Of a stretch of 64,000 nucleotides of DNA, positions 25,318-34,135 are shown piece after piece. Within the stretch, counting starts at the first letter, position 1. Each line of letters starts with the position of its first letter. The translations under genes were made by a program, and so were the position numbers. Under the pieces are notes generated by a model. It was not told where the DNA came from, did not search any database, and was given only the letters and a program-made list of their open reading frames with translations. The stretch lies in NCBI RefSeq assembly GCF_901538355.1, contig NZ_LR593887.1:3758920-3822919 (forward strand), read 5' to 3'. The DNA comes from Tuwongella immobilis (GTDB lineage Bacteria > Planctomycetota > Planctomycetia > Gemmatales > Gemmataceae).

Positions 25318-26844
25318 ATGCGAGCCGTTCTTGCCCTGTTGGGTGTCTGCTTCTCGGCAAGTTCCATCCTTGCCAATCAGCCGCCGACATTCACCAAAGA
25401 TGTGGCACCGATTTTGTGGAATCACTGCGCCTCCTGTCACCGTCCCGGCGAAATCGGACCATTTCCGCTGCTGACGTATCAAGATGCCGCCAAGCGAGCG
25501 AAGTTCCTGGTCGATGTGACCGAATCACGACGCATGCCCCCTTGGAAACCGGCCCCTGGTCACGGGAAATTTCAAGACGAGCGACGCCTAGGCGATGCCG
25601 AACTCGCGACGCTCGCGAAATGGGCACAAGCCGGCGCTCCGGAAGGCGATGCCAAGGATTTGCCGAAAATGCCGTCGTTTCCCGAAGGTTGGCAATTGGG
25701 CACCCCCGATTTGATCCTGAAGATGCCCGAATCGTTCACCGTTCCGGCGGAGGGGCGAGATCTTTTGCAGTGCTTCGTGATCCCCATGGGATTACAGAAA
25801 GATCAAATGGTGGCCGCGTGGGAATTTCGGCCTGGCAACCGCAAAGTGGTGCATCATGCGATTCTCTACACCGATCACACCGGCCAAGCTCGACTGCGTG
25901 ATCGGCTCGATCCCAAGCCGGGCTATCAAAGTTTCGGCGGGCCGGGAATCCTGCCCAGTGGTGGACTCGGTGGTTGGGCTCCGGGAAGCACGCCGCGATT
26001 TCTCCCGGATGGCACCGGAAAATTCCTTCGCAACGGCTCGGATCTCGTGCTGCAAATCCACTACCACCCCAACGGAAAGGAAGAAATCGATCAATCGCAG
26101 GTCGGCATCTATTTCGTGAAGAAGCCGGTCAAGACGATTGTCGGCGGTATCGCTCTCCGCTCGCGCAACATTCTGATTCCGCCCGGCAAGGCCGACTACA
26201 CCATCCGCACGGAATCCGATCCGCTACCCGCAGATGCCTACGCAATCGGGATTGCCCCGCACATGCACTACATCGGCAAGAGCGTGAAAGTGACCGCGCA
26301 CAAACCCGATGGCTCGGAAGAATCGCTGCTGTGGATCCCCGAATGGGATTTCAACTGGCAGGGTGCCTATGCGTATGAAAAGCCGGTGAAGTTGCCCAAA
26401 GGGACGGTCGTGAAATTGGAGGCGATCTACGATAATTCCGAGAATAATCCATTCAACCCCAGTCACCCGCCCAAATTGGTCAAATGGGGTGAGCAAACCA
26501 CGGATGAAATGTGCTTGCTGGGGATTCCGATCATCACCGATAGCACCGCAGACTTGCGAAAAATCATGAGCATGTCGTCGAATCGGTTAGCCTCCGTGCT
26601 GATGGGTGCCCCGAATCAAGAGACGCTGGATCGAATCCAGTCGGAATCGGGCGCCTCGCACGCTAACTCGGCAACCCCGCCAGCGGGAATGCCGATCCCA
26701 GAACGATTTCAGCGACTCTTCAAGCGATACGACAAGAACAATGACGGCCGCTTGAGCACCGAAGAAATCGATGCGATGCCCGAAGTGCTCCGAAATCGGA
26801 TCAAACAACGGCTGGAAAATCCCGCGACCGAAAAGCCGAACTGA
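25318..26844 (+). CDS. Cytochrome c / type II copper monooxygenase-like / EF-hand fusion
   Basis: A 508-residue exported protein (signal peptide MRAVLALLGVCFSASSILAN). Residues 25-110: cytochrome c with C37ASC40H41 and a likely axial Met in RRMPPWKP (M73). Residues 120-410: a fold like peptidylglycine alpha-hydroxylating monooxygenase with all copper ligands in order. These are H179-H180 (VVHHAILY), H248 (LQIHYHP), H315-x-H317 (APHMHYIGKSV) and the methionine of DEMC (M398). Residues about 470-490: one EF-hand (DKNNDGRLSTEE). A heme built into the same chain could deliver electrons to the copper sites, replacing ascorbate. The substrate is unknown. Strong intrinsic terminator after the stop. 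Confidence 0.85.
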   Translation: MRAVLALLGVCFSASSILANQPPTFTKDVAPILWNHCASCHRPGEIGPFPLLTYQDAAKRAKFLVDVTESRRMPPWKPAPGHGKFQDERRLGDAELATLAKWAQAGAPEGDAKDLPKMPSFPEGWQLGTPDLILKMPESFTVPAEGRDLLQCFVIPMGLQKDQMVAAWEFRPGNRKVVHHAILYTDHTGQARLRDRLDPKPGYQSFGGPGILPSGGLGGWAPGSTPRFLPDGTGKFLRNGSDLVLQIHYHPNGKEEIDQSQVGIYFVKKPVKTIVGGIALRSRNILIPPGKADYTIRTESDPLPADAYAIGIAPHMHYIGKSVKVTAHKPDGSEESLLWIPEWDFNWQGAYAYEKPVKLPKGTVVKLEAIYDNSENNPFNPSHPPKLVKWGEQTTDEMCLLGIPIITDSTADLRKIMSMSSNRLASVLMGAPNQETLDRIQSESGASHANSATPPAGMPIPERFQRLFKRYDKNNDGRLSTEEIDAMPEVLRNRIKQRLENPATEKPN

Positions 26845-26864
26845 TCTTTTCCGGGAACGAACAA

Positions 26865-26906
26865 CCCCCGCGATTCGTCGTCAAGAGACGAATCGCGGGG
26901 GCTTTT
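26865..26906 (+). terminator. Strong intrinsic terminator
   Basis: Perfect 15-base stem CCCCCGCGATTCGTC/GACGAATCGCGGGGG with a 7-base loop followed by CTTTTT. It closes the redoxin/cytochrome transcript and faces the 3' end of the small DUF1328 gene. Confidence 0.92.
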
Positions 26907-26931
26907 TGATGCCATGGCATCACGTCATAAC

Positions 26932-27105
26932 TCACAGTTCCGCCGAAGGACCGCGTTTCCCCAAAATAAACGACACCACATAGAGAATCACAAACGCCAA
27001 GAACAGAACGCGGGCAATCCACGTTGCTTCCCCGGCGATTCCGGAGAATCCTAACAACCCGGCAATCACCGCAACCACCAAGAACACTAACGAATAACGC
27101 AACAT
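26932..27105 (-). CDS. DUF1328 small membrane protein (57 aa)
   Basis: A 57-residue hydrophobic protein starting MLRYSLVFLVVAVIAGLLGF and continuing with a second membrane segment (ARVLFLAFVILYVVSFILG), then KRGPSAEL. This is the DUF1328 (UPF0391) pattern, including the central GIAGEATWIARVLF. The family is widespread in bacteria and of unknown role, sometimes stress-induced. GGAGG lies six bases before the ATG. Two transmembrane helices predict an inner-membrane location. Confidence 0.88.
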   Translation of the reverse strand: MLRYSLVFLVVAVIAGLLGFSGIAGEATWIARVLFLAFVILYVVSFILGKRGPSAEL

Positions 27106-27627
27106 GGTGAGCCTCCAGAACCGTGATATTCACATACGGTTTAAGCCGAATTCACGAATTTTCCTCGCTCACGGTAGGGTGGTAACCAAGCGTTCGACTC
27201 CATTGGCGAACCGCCTGGTTTGGGGCGACACCCACCACCCGTGGCCGTCGGACGTCCATCATTTTACCGATGCCCACCGGACCACCGCAGCAAATTGAGT
27301 CGTTTCCCAGCTAAATTCGGCATCTTTTTCTCGATTGGACACTTCCGCAGATCGATCGACTCCCGCATCGTTCGAGAACCGATCCACTGAACGCCCCTCA
27401 GCACCGCGCGAATTCTGGCCCGCGCTTTCTTTGTGAGAACTGAAATCCGATCTATGAGAATAATTTCATTTTCTCAATCGGGATTTTGATGTGAACTCCC
27501 GACTATTTTTGGGAGTTTCCCTGACAGCATGTCAGGGTTCCATGGGCTAAGTTAATTCAAAATCGAACTCCGATTTCCGGGGTGAACTGGTGGCTCGCAC
27601 CGCCAATTACTCCAGGGGGATAAATTC
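27106..27627. other. 522-base divergent region with paired hairpins
   Basis: Non-coding gap between the DUF1328 gene and the Ser/Thr kinase gene, A/T-rich compared with the genome around 27440-27560. It holds two adjacent stem-loops. The first is AACTCCC/GGGAGTT (27494-27517, 10-base loop). The second is CCCTGACA/TGTCAGGG (27519-27537, 3-base loop). Both are about 90 bases before the kinase start. No promoter hexamers could be assigned with confidence. Confidence 0.55.
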
Positions 27628-29199
27628 ATGCCGCGAACGAAAATATTAATTGAGACGCTATCGCGGCTTCCGGAACTGACGACTCCAATTTTGGAATCGG
27701 CTCGACGATGGTGGCAATCCGAGGGTGAACCGGGCGAGGAATTTCTGACATTTTTAATTCGTCGGGGTGTGATTTCTGAAGCCGCTCCCATTATGTTAGA
27801 AATGGCTGAAGACGGCATTATTCAGAGCATCGATCCTCGGCGTTTAATCACATATAATGGGATCGACCAGTTGATCGATCGCTCGGAGCAGTTTCCGCCG
27901 CCAATCTCTGCGCTGCCGCCTGCACCGCCAACTCCCCCAGTGGCCCCGGCTCCAACTCCGGCTCCAAGCCAGCGACCGACCCAGTCCGAACGAATCACGG
28001 AACCTGCGTCAAGTCCACCGGTTCTGCCGTCTGCAAGCTCGGAATCGACAATTCCAGTTCGATCAGTCGATGAGGTATCGCAACCGGATCTACGCCAGAC
28101 ACCGCCGATCGGGAGCACCCAACCTGCAAAATCCGACCAATCACCGACCGCGATCGGTTCCACACTGGGCCGATGCCTGTTACTGGAAAAAGTCGGAGAA
28201 GGCGGCGCGGGTTCGGTCTATCGCGCATTGCATCGGACGTTAAATATCCCGGTTGCCGTGAAGGTATTTCGGCGATCGGTGATGGAATCTGGACCCGATA
28301 CCTTTAATCAATTTCGTGCCGAGGCACGATTATTAGCGCAACTGAATCACCCAAATGTGGTCCGGGTGTGGGATTTTGAAGACGATCCGCAATATCCCTT
28401 CCTGGTATTAGAATTCGTCGAAGGACTCACACTCGCGGAATTAATCGCGCATAGCGGCCGCGTGCAGCCCGAGCCGTGTGTTGCGCTGATGATTCAAGTC
28501 TGCATGGGGTTAAAAGCCGCTCAACAACTGGGCATCGTTCACCGCGATGTGAAGCCGGCGAACGTCCTCATCACCCGCCAAGGCGATGCGAAATTGGCGG
28601 ATTTGGGGTTGGCGGTCGTGGTGGCGGGCAAACTCGCGGGCGATCCGCAACTCGGGCCATCGGGCGGACTGGCCGGAACCGCCGCATACATGTCGCCCGA
28701 ACAGGCGCTGGGATCGCAAACCGTCGATCATCGTTCGGATATCTATGCACTCGGTGCCACGTTCTATCACGCCATCACTGGCGAGATGCCGTTCACGGGC
28801 AAACGAACGACCGAATTGCTGATGAAGCAAGTCAATGAAACCCCGCGTGCCCCGCATGTGGTGGTGCCGGAACTGGATCCGATGGTGACCGACATCATCA
28901 TGAAGATGATGGCCAAAGATCCGAACGAACGATTCGCCAATTACGACGAACTGATTGCCAAGTTACAGGAACTCCGCACACGTATCGCGCAAGGCGGGCT
29001 GTTTCCGCCCGCGCAGCAGCCGCCGAGTTTCGCCCGACAAAGTATCTCGTCGTACCCCGGCATTAGCAAAACGGTCTCCGATAGTGAAAGTCGCTCGGCA
29101 GGCAGTTCGATGTGGAAGGCCATCCGCCGCACCTTCTCCCGCAAAAAGCCGGATGATTCTGGTGGCGGCGACACCGATAGCTCGATGAGCGGTCGATAG
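27628..29199 (+). CDS. Cytoplasmic Ser/Thr protein kinase with N-terminal helical domain
   Basis: A 523-residue Hanks-type kinase. Residues 1-85 form a helical domain (RWWQSEGEPGEEFLTFLIRR). Residues 88-175 are a Pro/Ser-rich linker. The kinase domain (183-450) has glycine loop GEGGAGSV (190-197), VAVKVF lysine K212, catalytic HRDVKPAN (H305, D307, N312), DLG instead of DFG (325-327) and SPE (356-358). All essential residues are present, so it should be active. The C-terminal 70 residues are Ser-rich and basic. No transmembrane helix, unlike PknB. Start confirmed by AGGGGGA eight bases upstream. It heads a cluster with a roadblock-like protein, a kinase-like/phosphoesterase fusion and a coiled-coil membrane protein. 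Confidence 0.93.
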   Translation: MPRTKILIETLSRLPELTTPILESARRWWQSEGEPGEEFLTFLIRRGVISEAAPIMLEMAEDGIIQSIDPRRLITYNGIDQLIDRSEQFPPPISALPPAPPTPPVAPAPTPAPSQRPTQSERITEPASSPPVLPSASSESTIPVRSVDEVSQPDLRQTPPIGSTQPAKSDQSPTAIGSTLGRCLLLEKVGEGGAGSVYRALHRTLNIPVAVKVFRRSVMESGPDTFNQFRAEARLLAQLNHPNVVRVWDFEDDPQYPFLVLEFVEGLTLAELIAHSGRVQPEPCVALMIQVCMGLKAAQQLGIVHRDVKPANVLITRQGDAKLADLGLAVVVAGKLAGDPQLGPSGGLAGTAAYMSPEQALGSQTVDHRSDIYALGATFYHAITGEMPFTGKRTTELLMKQVNETPRAPHVVVPELDPMVTDIIMKMMAKDPNERFANYDELIAKLQELRTRIAQGGLFPPAQQPPSFARQSISSYPGISKTVSDSESRSAGSSMWKAIRRTFSRKKPDDSGGGDTDSSMSGR

Positions 29200-29240
29200 T
29201 CCGCACCGAATCCAAACGAGCGGATCAACGAAATTCCCTT

Positions 29241-29338
29241 TCGCCTAGGGTCTCAGGCGACTGTCAGCCTGCAATTCGCGAGTGCAGCGACAGCGAGCCC
29301 ATCTCGCGTAGCAAACCAATCACGGGATGGTGATTGGT
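29241..29338 (+). promoter_or_regulatory. Triple stem-loop leader before the roadblock gene
   Basis: Three stem-loops in the 153-base spacer. The first is TCGCCT/AGGCGA (29241-29260). The second is a two-part stem CTGTC..CTGCA/TGCAG..GACAG (29261-29293). The third is a perfect 9-base stem ACCAATCAC/GTGATTGGT with a 6-base loop (29315-29338), ending two bases before the AGGAGAAG ribosome site. The last could regulate translation or protect a processed mRNA end. There is no T run, so termination is unlikely. Confidence 0.5.
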
Positions 29339-29352
29339 CGAGGAGAAGTGAC

Positions 29353-29757
29353 ATGGCCCGTAATCTGAACGACAGTTGCCGAGCGATTCTGGATGACGTT
29401 CCCGACGCCATGGGTTGCGGGATCGTGGATCTCAGCACTGGGATGCTCCTGGGCGCACATCACATCGTGCCGTACTTCACGCAAGCGTACCTGGACGCGG
29501 TTGCCGCCGCCGCCGTGGACATGTATCGCGGAAAGAACGTCAAGCGCATCGAAGACCTGCTGAGCAAGGCTCGTGGCAAGCCGGTCAAAGATTCGTTCGA
29601 AGAAATCTTCATCTCGACTCCGCAAACCTTCCACTTCATGAAGATTATCAAAGAAAAGCAATCGGTGCTGGTGCTGATTACCCGCAAGACCACCAATCAA
29701 GGGATGGGTTGGGCTGCGGTGCGGAACGCCGTCACCGACGTGGCTTCGATCATGTGA
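29353..29757 (+). CDS. Roadblock/LC7-like protein
   Basis: A 134-residue cytoplasmic alpha/beta protein. The order helix-strand-strand-helix-strand-strand fits the roadblock/LC7 fold: AILDDVPDAMGCGIVDLSTG, MLLGAHHIVPYF, helix LDAVAAAAVDMYRG, then EEIFISTPQTFHFMKII and SVLVLITRKTTNQGMGWAAV. Roadblock proteins are dimeric scaffolds that usually regulate Ras-like GTPases such as MglA, but no GTPase is encoded nearby. Here the neighbours are a Ser/Thr kinase and a phosphoesterase fusion, so it may bridge or sense within that signalling set. Strong ribosome site AGGAGAAG. Confidence 0.62.
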   Translation: MARNLNDSCRAILDDVPDAMGCGIVDLSTGMLLGAHHIVPYFTQAYLDAVAAAAVDMYRGKNVKRIEDLLSKARGKPVKDSFEEIFISTPQTFHFMKIIKEKQSVLVLITRKTTNQGMGWAAVRNAVTDVASIM

Positions 29758-29851
29758 CCCTCGCCGGGGTTGCGCTCGGTCCAGACTGCTCTTGCCTCCC
29801 GCTGTCTTGGTCGAATCTTACGATTGTCTTTGCGATTCAGACAGCGATTCC

Positions 29852-29914
29852 ACTGCTCGAGTTTGCACCACAACCCGAGCAGTCCGCTACTTCCGATTGG
29901 GCCATGCCCCAATC
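29852..29914 (+). promoter_or_regulatory. Paired hairpins before the kinase-like/phosphoesterase gene
   Basis: ACTGCTCG/CGAGCAGT (29852-29883, 16-base loop) followed by GATTGGG/CCCAATC (29895-29914, 6-base loop), the latter ending just before GGGTGAGATG and the start codon at 29931. Arrangement similar to the spacer before the roadblock gene. Confidence 0.4.
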
Positions 29915-29930
29915 TGGGTGAGATGTCCTC

Positions 29931-31697
29931 ATGGCACGAAAGCCCGGTGTTTGGTTTCCGGTACCCAAATCCGTCGATTCGATCGAATGGCTCGGTCCCG
30001 GTCTCCCGATTCCGAACGATCAGTTGATGGGGTGGCTATGCGATCCACTCGGGGAAGAACTTCGCCATAAAGTGGGCGTCACCGGTGCGCGAGACGGCTC
30101 CGCGAAGTTGACGACCCGATTGCTGCAAATCCATGGCTGGTTTTTTAAGACCGACCATGCCAAGGCCGGCCCGGAATTGGCACCCATTCATTCCTCCTGG
30201 ATGCGGCAGGTTGAATTGGCGAGTCGAACTCCGTTTTGGCATCCGCAAAAGAGCTGGTTTCTGATTGTCGCCGATCCGTTGGTTTGGCCCGTGAGTATCA
30301 GCCCGGTGTTGCGAACGCTCCGCGAGCACACGGATATTGATCACCGGTTTGAATTGTTTGCCCGCATGATTGGATGGAGTTTGGAGATCTCGCGGGATCT
30401 TCAAATTGGGCTAGATGTGAATCCGTCGAATTTCGGAACCGAAGGCGATTCCGATCGACTGGTATACCTGGATGATGAAACCTATCCACCGTTGCAACTT
30501 CGCGATGTTGCCGAAGCGATTTCGGCACGAATTCCCGAAGAACCAACGGTTTCGACTCCGCATTGGCAACTGTGGGGCAAACGGCTGCAATCGGTTTTTC
30601 AGCCGTTTTGCACGGGGATTGATGAATGGTTGGAGCTGATTACCGGCATTCGAGATTATCCACTCACCGACCGCTTCATCCCCGCACGCGAATCCGTTTT
30701 GGGTGGGTTGTTGCAGGGGCATCCACGGTTGGATCGCTCGATGCGTGGTGGCAGTATCACAATCGAAATACGGCATCCGGTCGTCCCCGTAGCTCCGATT
30801 CCGCCACCGATTGCGAATCCGCCCGCAGCCGCGCAACCGATGCCGCCCGAATCGATTTCGCGCAATCCGGCTCCGATTGTGCCTGTGCCTGCGATCGAAC
30901 TCCCCTCTCCCGTGGAAGTTCCGCCCTGGGTGCCGCCACTGCCGCCACAAGGCGGATTGACCTGTGTATTTGCCGATGTCCACGGAAATCTCCCAGCATT
31001 GGAAGCGGTGTTAAGCTATGCCGAAGAATTGGGAGTCGATGAGTACCTATTCCTCGGGGATGTGGTGGGGTATGGCCCTTTCCCGAACGAGTGTATTCGA
31101 CGATTGCAAGGACTTCCGCGATTGACGGCGATTCGGGGAAATCATGACCATTTTGCAAGTCAGCCGGAATTTCGCGGGGAGGATTTTAACCGTGTGGCCC
31201 GGGAAGCCTTGCGGTGGACACGCGATGTTTTGGGCGCTGCAGAACGGGAGTGGCTTGCCAATCTTCCGGTGGAAGCGGGCATCGGAAATTGGCGGGCGTA
31301 TCATGGTGCCCCTTATTGTCCGGATCGATTTTCTGCATATGTCTATGAGCCGACGTATCGTGACAATCTGAACCGATTGGAACAGATGGGGGTCCAGGTG
31401 TGTTTTTATGGGCATACGCATGTGCCATTCATTCATCGCCGCTCGAGTTTTGGCGATGAGAAACTCACCCCCGACCCGATGCGATTATTTCGTCCGGGTG
31501 AGACGCTATTGATTAACCCCGGATCGGTGGGTCAACCGCGAGATGGTGACTCGCGGGCGGCGATTTTGATCTGGGATCGACGCACGGATTGGGTTCGATT
31601 TCACCGCATTGATTATCCGTTGGAGTCGATGATCTCCGCGAATCGCGCCGCTGGGCTTCCGGATGATTTGTCGGCACGGTTAGAAATTGGCCGCTGA
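29931..31697 (+). CDS. Kinase-like fold fused to calcineurin-like metallophosphoesterase
   Basis: A 588-residue soluble protein. Residues 340-585 are a metallophosphoesterase of the MJ0936/YfcE type with all metal motifs: FADVHGN (D349, H351), LGDVVGYG (D377), RGNHDHF (N404, H405), YHGAP (H458) and YGHTH (H495, H497). Residues 275-340 are a Pro-rich linker. Residues about 30-270 match no domain I know by sequence. They contain GLDVNPSNFG (160-169), shaped like a kinase catalytic loop D-x4-N, then LVYLDDETYP, like the Asp of an aminoglycoside-phosphotransferase-type DFG/DxE, and an upstream GWFFKTD lysine. I infer a kinase-fold module, active or not. Kinase and phosphatase in one chain would suggest a reversible phosphorylation switch. 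Confidence 0.75.
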   Translation: MARKPGVWFPVPKSVDSIEWLGPGLPIPNDQLMGWLCDPLGEELRHKVGVTGARDGSAKLTTRLLQIHGWFFKTDHAKAGPELAPIHSSWMRQVELASRTPFWHPQKSWFLIVADPLVWPVSISPVLRTLREHTDIDHRFELFARMIGWSLEISRDLQIGLDVNPSNFGTEGDSDRLVYLDDETYPPLQLRDVAEAISARIPEEPTVSTPHWQLWGKRLQSVFQPFCTGIDEWLELITGIRDYPLTDRFIPARESVLGGLLQGHPRLDRSMRGGSITIEIRHPVVPVAPIPPPIANPPAAAQPMPPESISRNPAPIVPVPAIELPSPVEVPPWVPPLPPQGGLTCVFADVHGNLPALEAVLSYAEELGVDEYLFLGDVVGYGPFPNECIRRLQGLPRLTAIRGNHDHFASQPEFRGEDFNRVAREALRWTRDVLGAAEREWLANLPVEAGIGNWRAYHGAPYCPDRFSAYVYEPTYRDNLNRLEQMGVQVCFYGHTHVPFIHRRSSFGDEKLTPDPMRLFRPGETLLINPGSVGQPRDGDSRAAILIWDRRTDWVRFHRIDYPLESMISANRAAGLPDDLSARLEIGR

Positions 31698-31731
31698 TGG
31701 TGGACGCAACGCTCTGCAACGAGGAATCCGA

Positions 31732-33987
31732 ATGTCCAACACTGCCCCCCCCCGCCGCTCGGCCGCAGCGACTTGGCTGCCCAGTCTCGAAGCCATCGGG
31801 TTGTTCGGCGTCGGTGCTGCGCTCTGGTCTTTGGGCGCATTTGCTTCTGCAATCGGCCTGATCGGGTTTGGATTGCTCGCGGGATTACTCGCGCTGCGGA
31901 TCTGGGACGCCTATTCCAGCGACCGAAATCAACGCGACTCCCAAGCGGCGGCCAAGCAACTCGAGGTGCTAAAACGCGACGCCGAATCGGCGATCAAGCA
32001 GCGCGTCGAACTCCTGCAACATCTCGAAGCCGCAGAAAGCCAGATCCGCAATCACGGAGAAGAACTGCACCAAGTTCGGATGGGCTTGCAAGCGAAAATC
32101 TCCGAATTAACACAATCGGCGACCAAAGAAAAGCGCCGCGCGGATCGATCCGAGCAAGAACTCGCCGCTCGAGAAGCCGAATTCGTGGAATCGAAACGGC
32201 GACTGACCGTGCTCGAAAATCAAGAGCAACAATCGCTGCAACGCCTGAGCGAAGCCCAAAGCAACGCCGATCGCTTGCGACAACGCATCTGCGAGTTGGA
32301 AGATTCGCATAGCGAACGCAATGCCGAATGGGAATCGCAACAGGAATCGCTGAATCGACGGATTCAAGATCTGACGACGCAACTGGACCAACGAGAAATT
32401 GAGCGGGACCGATTGGATGGCCGATTCCAAACCTTGCAAAGTCAGCTCGAACTCTCACAATCCGCGTTGAGCCGCGCCGAAGAGTACATCCAGGAGTTGT
32501 TGCGGCAGCAACGCGAAGCCGAGGAAGAACAGGCGGGCACCGAAGCACGGTTTCAACAATTGCGGCAACAACTGATCGAGCGCGGCACTGGCCAGACGGA
32601 ACTCGAAGCCCAAGTCGAACAGTTGCAGCGTGAATTGGCCGAACTGACCGAACAGAAAACCGATGCCGAGTCGCGGGTGGCCGACCTTCGGGAGCAACTC
32701 GCCGCATTTCGGGAATCGCAATTCTCGCGGGTGGAGGATCTCCGCGAAACGCACGCCCAACAAATCGAACGAATCCGGGCTTCGCAGCAAGAAGAATTGG
32801 AAACGCTCCGCAGCGAACATGCCGAGATGCTCGCAACCCTCGAACGCGAGCAATCGATCCGCTGGGTGGCGGAACAAAACCGCGCTCAGCAAGCCGAGAC
32901 CCGCGCTGAACAGCTGGAAACGGAACTCGAACAGGTCAAACGGGATTGGATCACCGCCCAAAATCAACGCGACCAACTGGAACGCGAGAAAGCCCGGACA
33001 ACCGAACTCCGAACGAATATCGAATCGTTTCGTCAGGAAAATCAGCGGTTGCAAGCCTTGCTCGATGCCTCGTTGTCACTCGAAACCAGTGCCTCGGCCC
33101 GCGAGTCGGCCCGCGCAGAAGAGTTGGAAGCCAAAGTCGCCCAGCTGCAAGCGCAACTCGAAGCCATGGAACAACAAGCGTTGTCTCGCAGTCGAGAAAC
33201 CGCCGATTCCGAATTCGAACACGAATCGACCAAGTCTCAACTGATTCAGCTCGAGGTCAGCCTGGGAAATACCCAATCCCGCCTGGCGGAATTGGCTCAG
33301 GAACGCGACCAGTTGCAATCACGTCTCCTGCCGTTGCAGCAGACGCATCAGGTCACGTTGGACGAACTGGCGACCTTGCGTGCCGAGTTGGAATCGCACC
33401 GCGAAAGCCTTGCCCGTGCGGAACAGGCACTGGCGAGCGCCAGTCTCCAATCGGGTGAGCAATCGGCATTGCAATCTCGGCTTGCCCAGTTGGAACAGGA
33501 ACACGCACAACTCCAAGCGGAACGAACTCGTCGGGAAGCGGAAAGCCAGGCGTTTGCAGAACAATTGGCATCGGTGCAGCAGGAGCGGGTGCAACTCGCC
33601 AGCCAACTGCAAAGCATGCAGCAATCGCTGGAATCCGCCCGCACGCAATGCGAACGCTTAGAATCGCAGATTCAAACGATGCATCGCGATTTCGCGGACG
33701 AGCGGGAACGTCAGTCCGCCGCACACGATCTGCGTCCGCTGCAAGATCGAATTCGGGAATTGGAAAGCGAGATCGCCAATCGCGATGCGGAAATGGTGTG
33801 GATTCGCAAAGAATTGGTCGATGCAGGCTGGGAAACCAAGCGACTGGCGACCGAACTCGAAGCCGCTCGGCAATCGCTTGCAGAAGCGGAAACCGCGAAA
33901 GTGACTGCGGCCCTCGAATCGGGCGTACCCTCCGAATCGTCCCAGCCGGAGCATTCGGCGAGTTCGGACTCCGCTGGCGGAGCCTGA
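31732..33987 (+). CDS. Membrane-anchored long coiled-coil protein
   Basis: A 751-residue protein with a short N-terminus, two adjacent hydrophobic segments (residues about 20-58, [20 protein letters not shown]) and then almost unbroken heptad-rich Gln/Glu/Arg sequence from about 65 to 725, read by eye as coiled coil (LQRQLEEL-like repeats). The tail is Ser/Glu-rich. The long rod is most likely cytoplasmic. Such proteins act as spacers, scaffolds or polar organisers. It starts 34 bases after the phosphoesterase fusion, so it belongs to the same transcript, and may anchor the soluble signalling proteins at the membrane. The composition makes remote homology assignments unreliable. Confidence 0.8.
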   Translation: MSNTAPPRRSAAATWLPSLEAIGLFGVGAALWSLGAFASAIGLIGFGLLAGLLALRIWDAYSSDRNQRDSQAAAKQLEVLKRDAESAIKQRVELLQHLEAAESQIRNHGEELHQVRMGLQAKISELTQSATKEKRRADRSEQELAAREAEFVESKRRLTVLENQEQQSLQRLSEAQSNADRLRQRICELEDSHSERNAEWESQQESLNRRIQDLTTQLDQREIERDRLDGRFQTLQSQLELSQSALSRAEEYIQELLRQQREAEEEQAGTEARFQQLRQQLIERGTGQTELEAQVEQLQRELAELTEQKTDAESRVADLREQLAAFRESQFSRVEDLRETHAQQIERIRASQQEELETLRSEHAEMLATLEREQSIRWVAEQNRAQQAETRAEQLETELEQVKRDWITAQNQRDQLEREKARTTELRTNIESFRQENQRLQALLDASLSLETSASARESARAEELEAKVAQLQAQLEAMEQQALSRSRETADSEFEHESTKSQLIQLEVSLGNTQSRLAELAQERDQLQSRLLPLQQTHQVTLDELATLRAELESHRESLARAEQALASASLQSGEQSALQSRLAQLEQEHAQLQAERTRREAESQAFAEQLASVQQERVQLASQLQSMQQSLESARTQCERLESQIQTMHRDFADERERQSAAHDLRPLQDRIRELESEIANRDAEMVWIRKELVDAGWETKRLATELEAARQSLAEAETAKVTAALESGVPSESSQPEHSASSDSAGGA

Positions 33988-34020
33988 TTCCAACAGGGTG
34001 ATTTATCGGGCATCCACGAG

Positions 34021-34059
34021 GCATTTCTCGGAGAACAATCCGAGAAATGCTCGTTTTTT
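34021..34059 (+). terminator. Strong terminator closing the kinase/coiled-coil cluster
   Basis: Perfect 12-base stem GCATTTCTCGGA/TCCGAGAAATGC, 6-base loop, followed by TCGTTTTTT. It separates the coiled-coil gene from the sensor kinase gene starting at 34136. Confidence 0.93.
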
Positions 34060-34135
34060 CCGGTGGATGCGGACTAAAAATGAAGCAGTTTGGCCACGCG
34101 TCGGGAACGGGTCGAGAGCCAAGGAACAGCCGGAC

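Noticed and set aside
31994-32836. Repeat-like sequence in the coiled-coil gene
   Set aside because: The near-repeats are heptad-type codon patterns (GAA/CAA/CTC) in protein-coding DNA, not a DNA repeat or CRISPR array; no constant spacer length.
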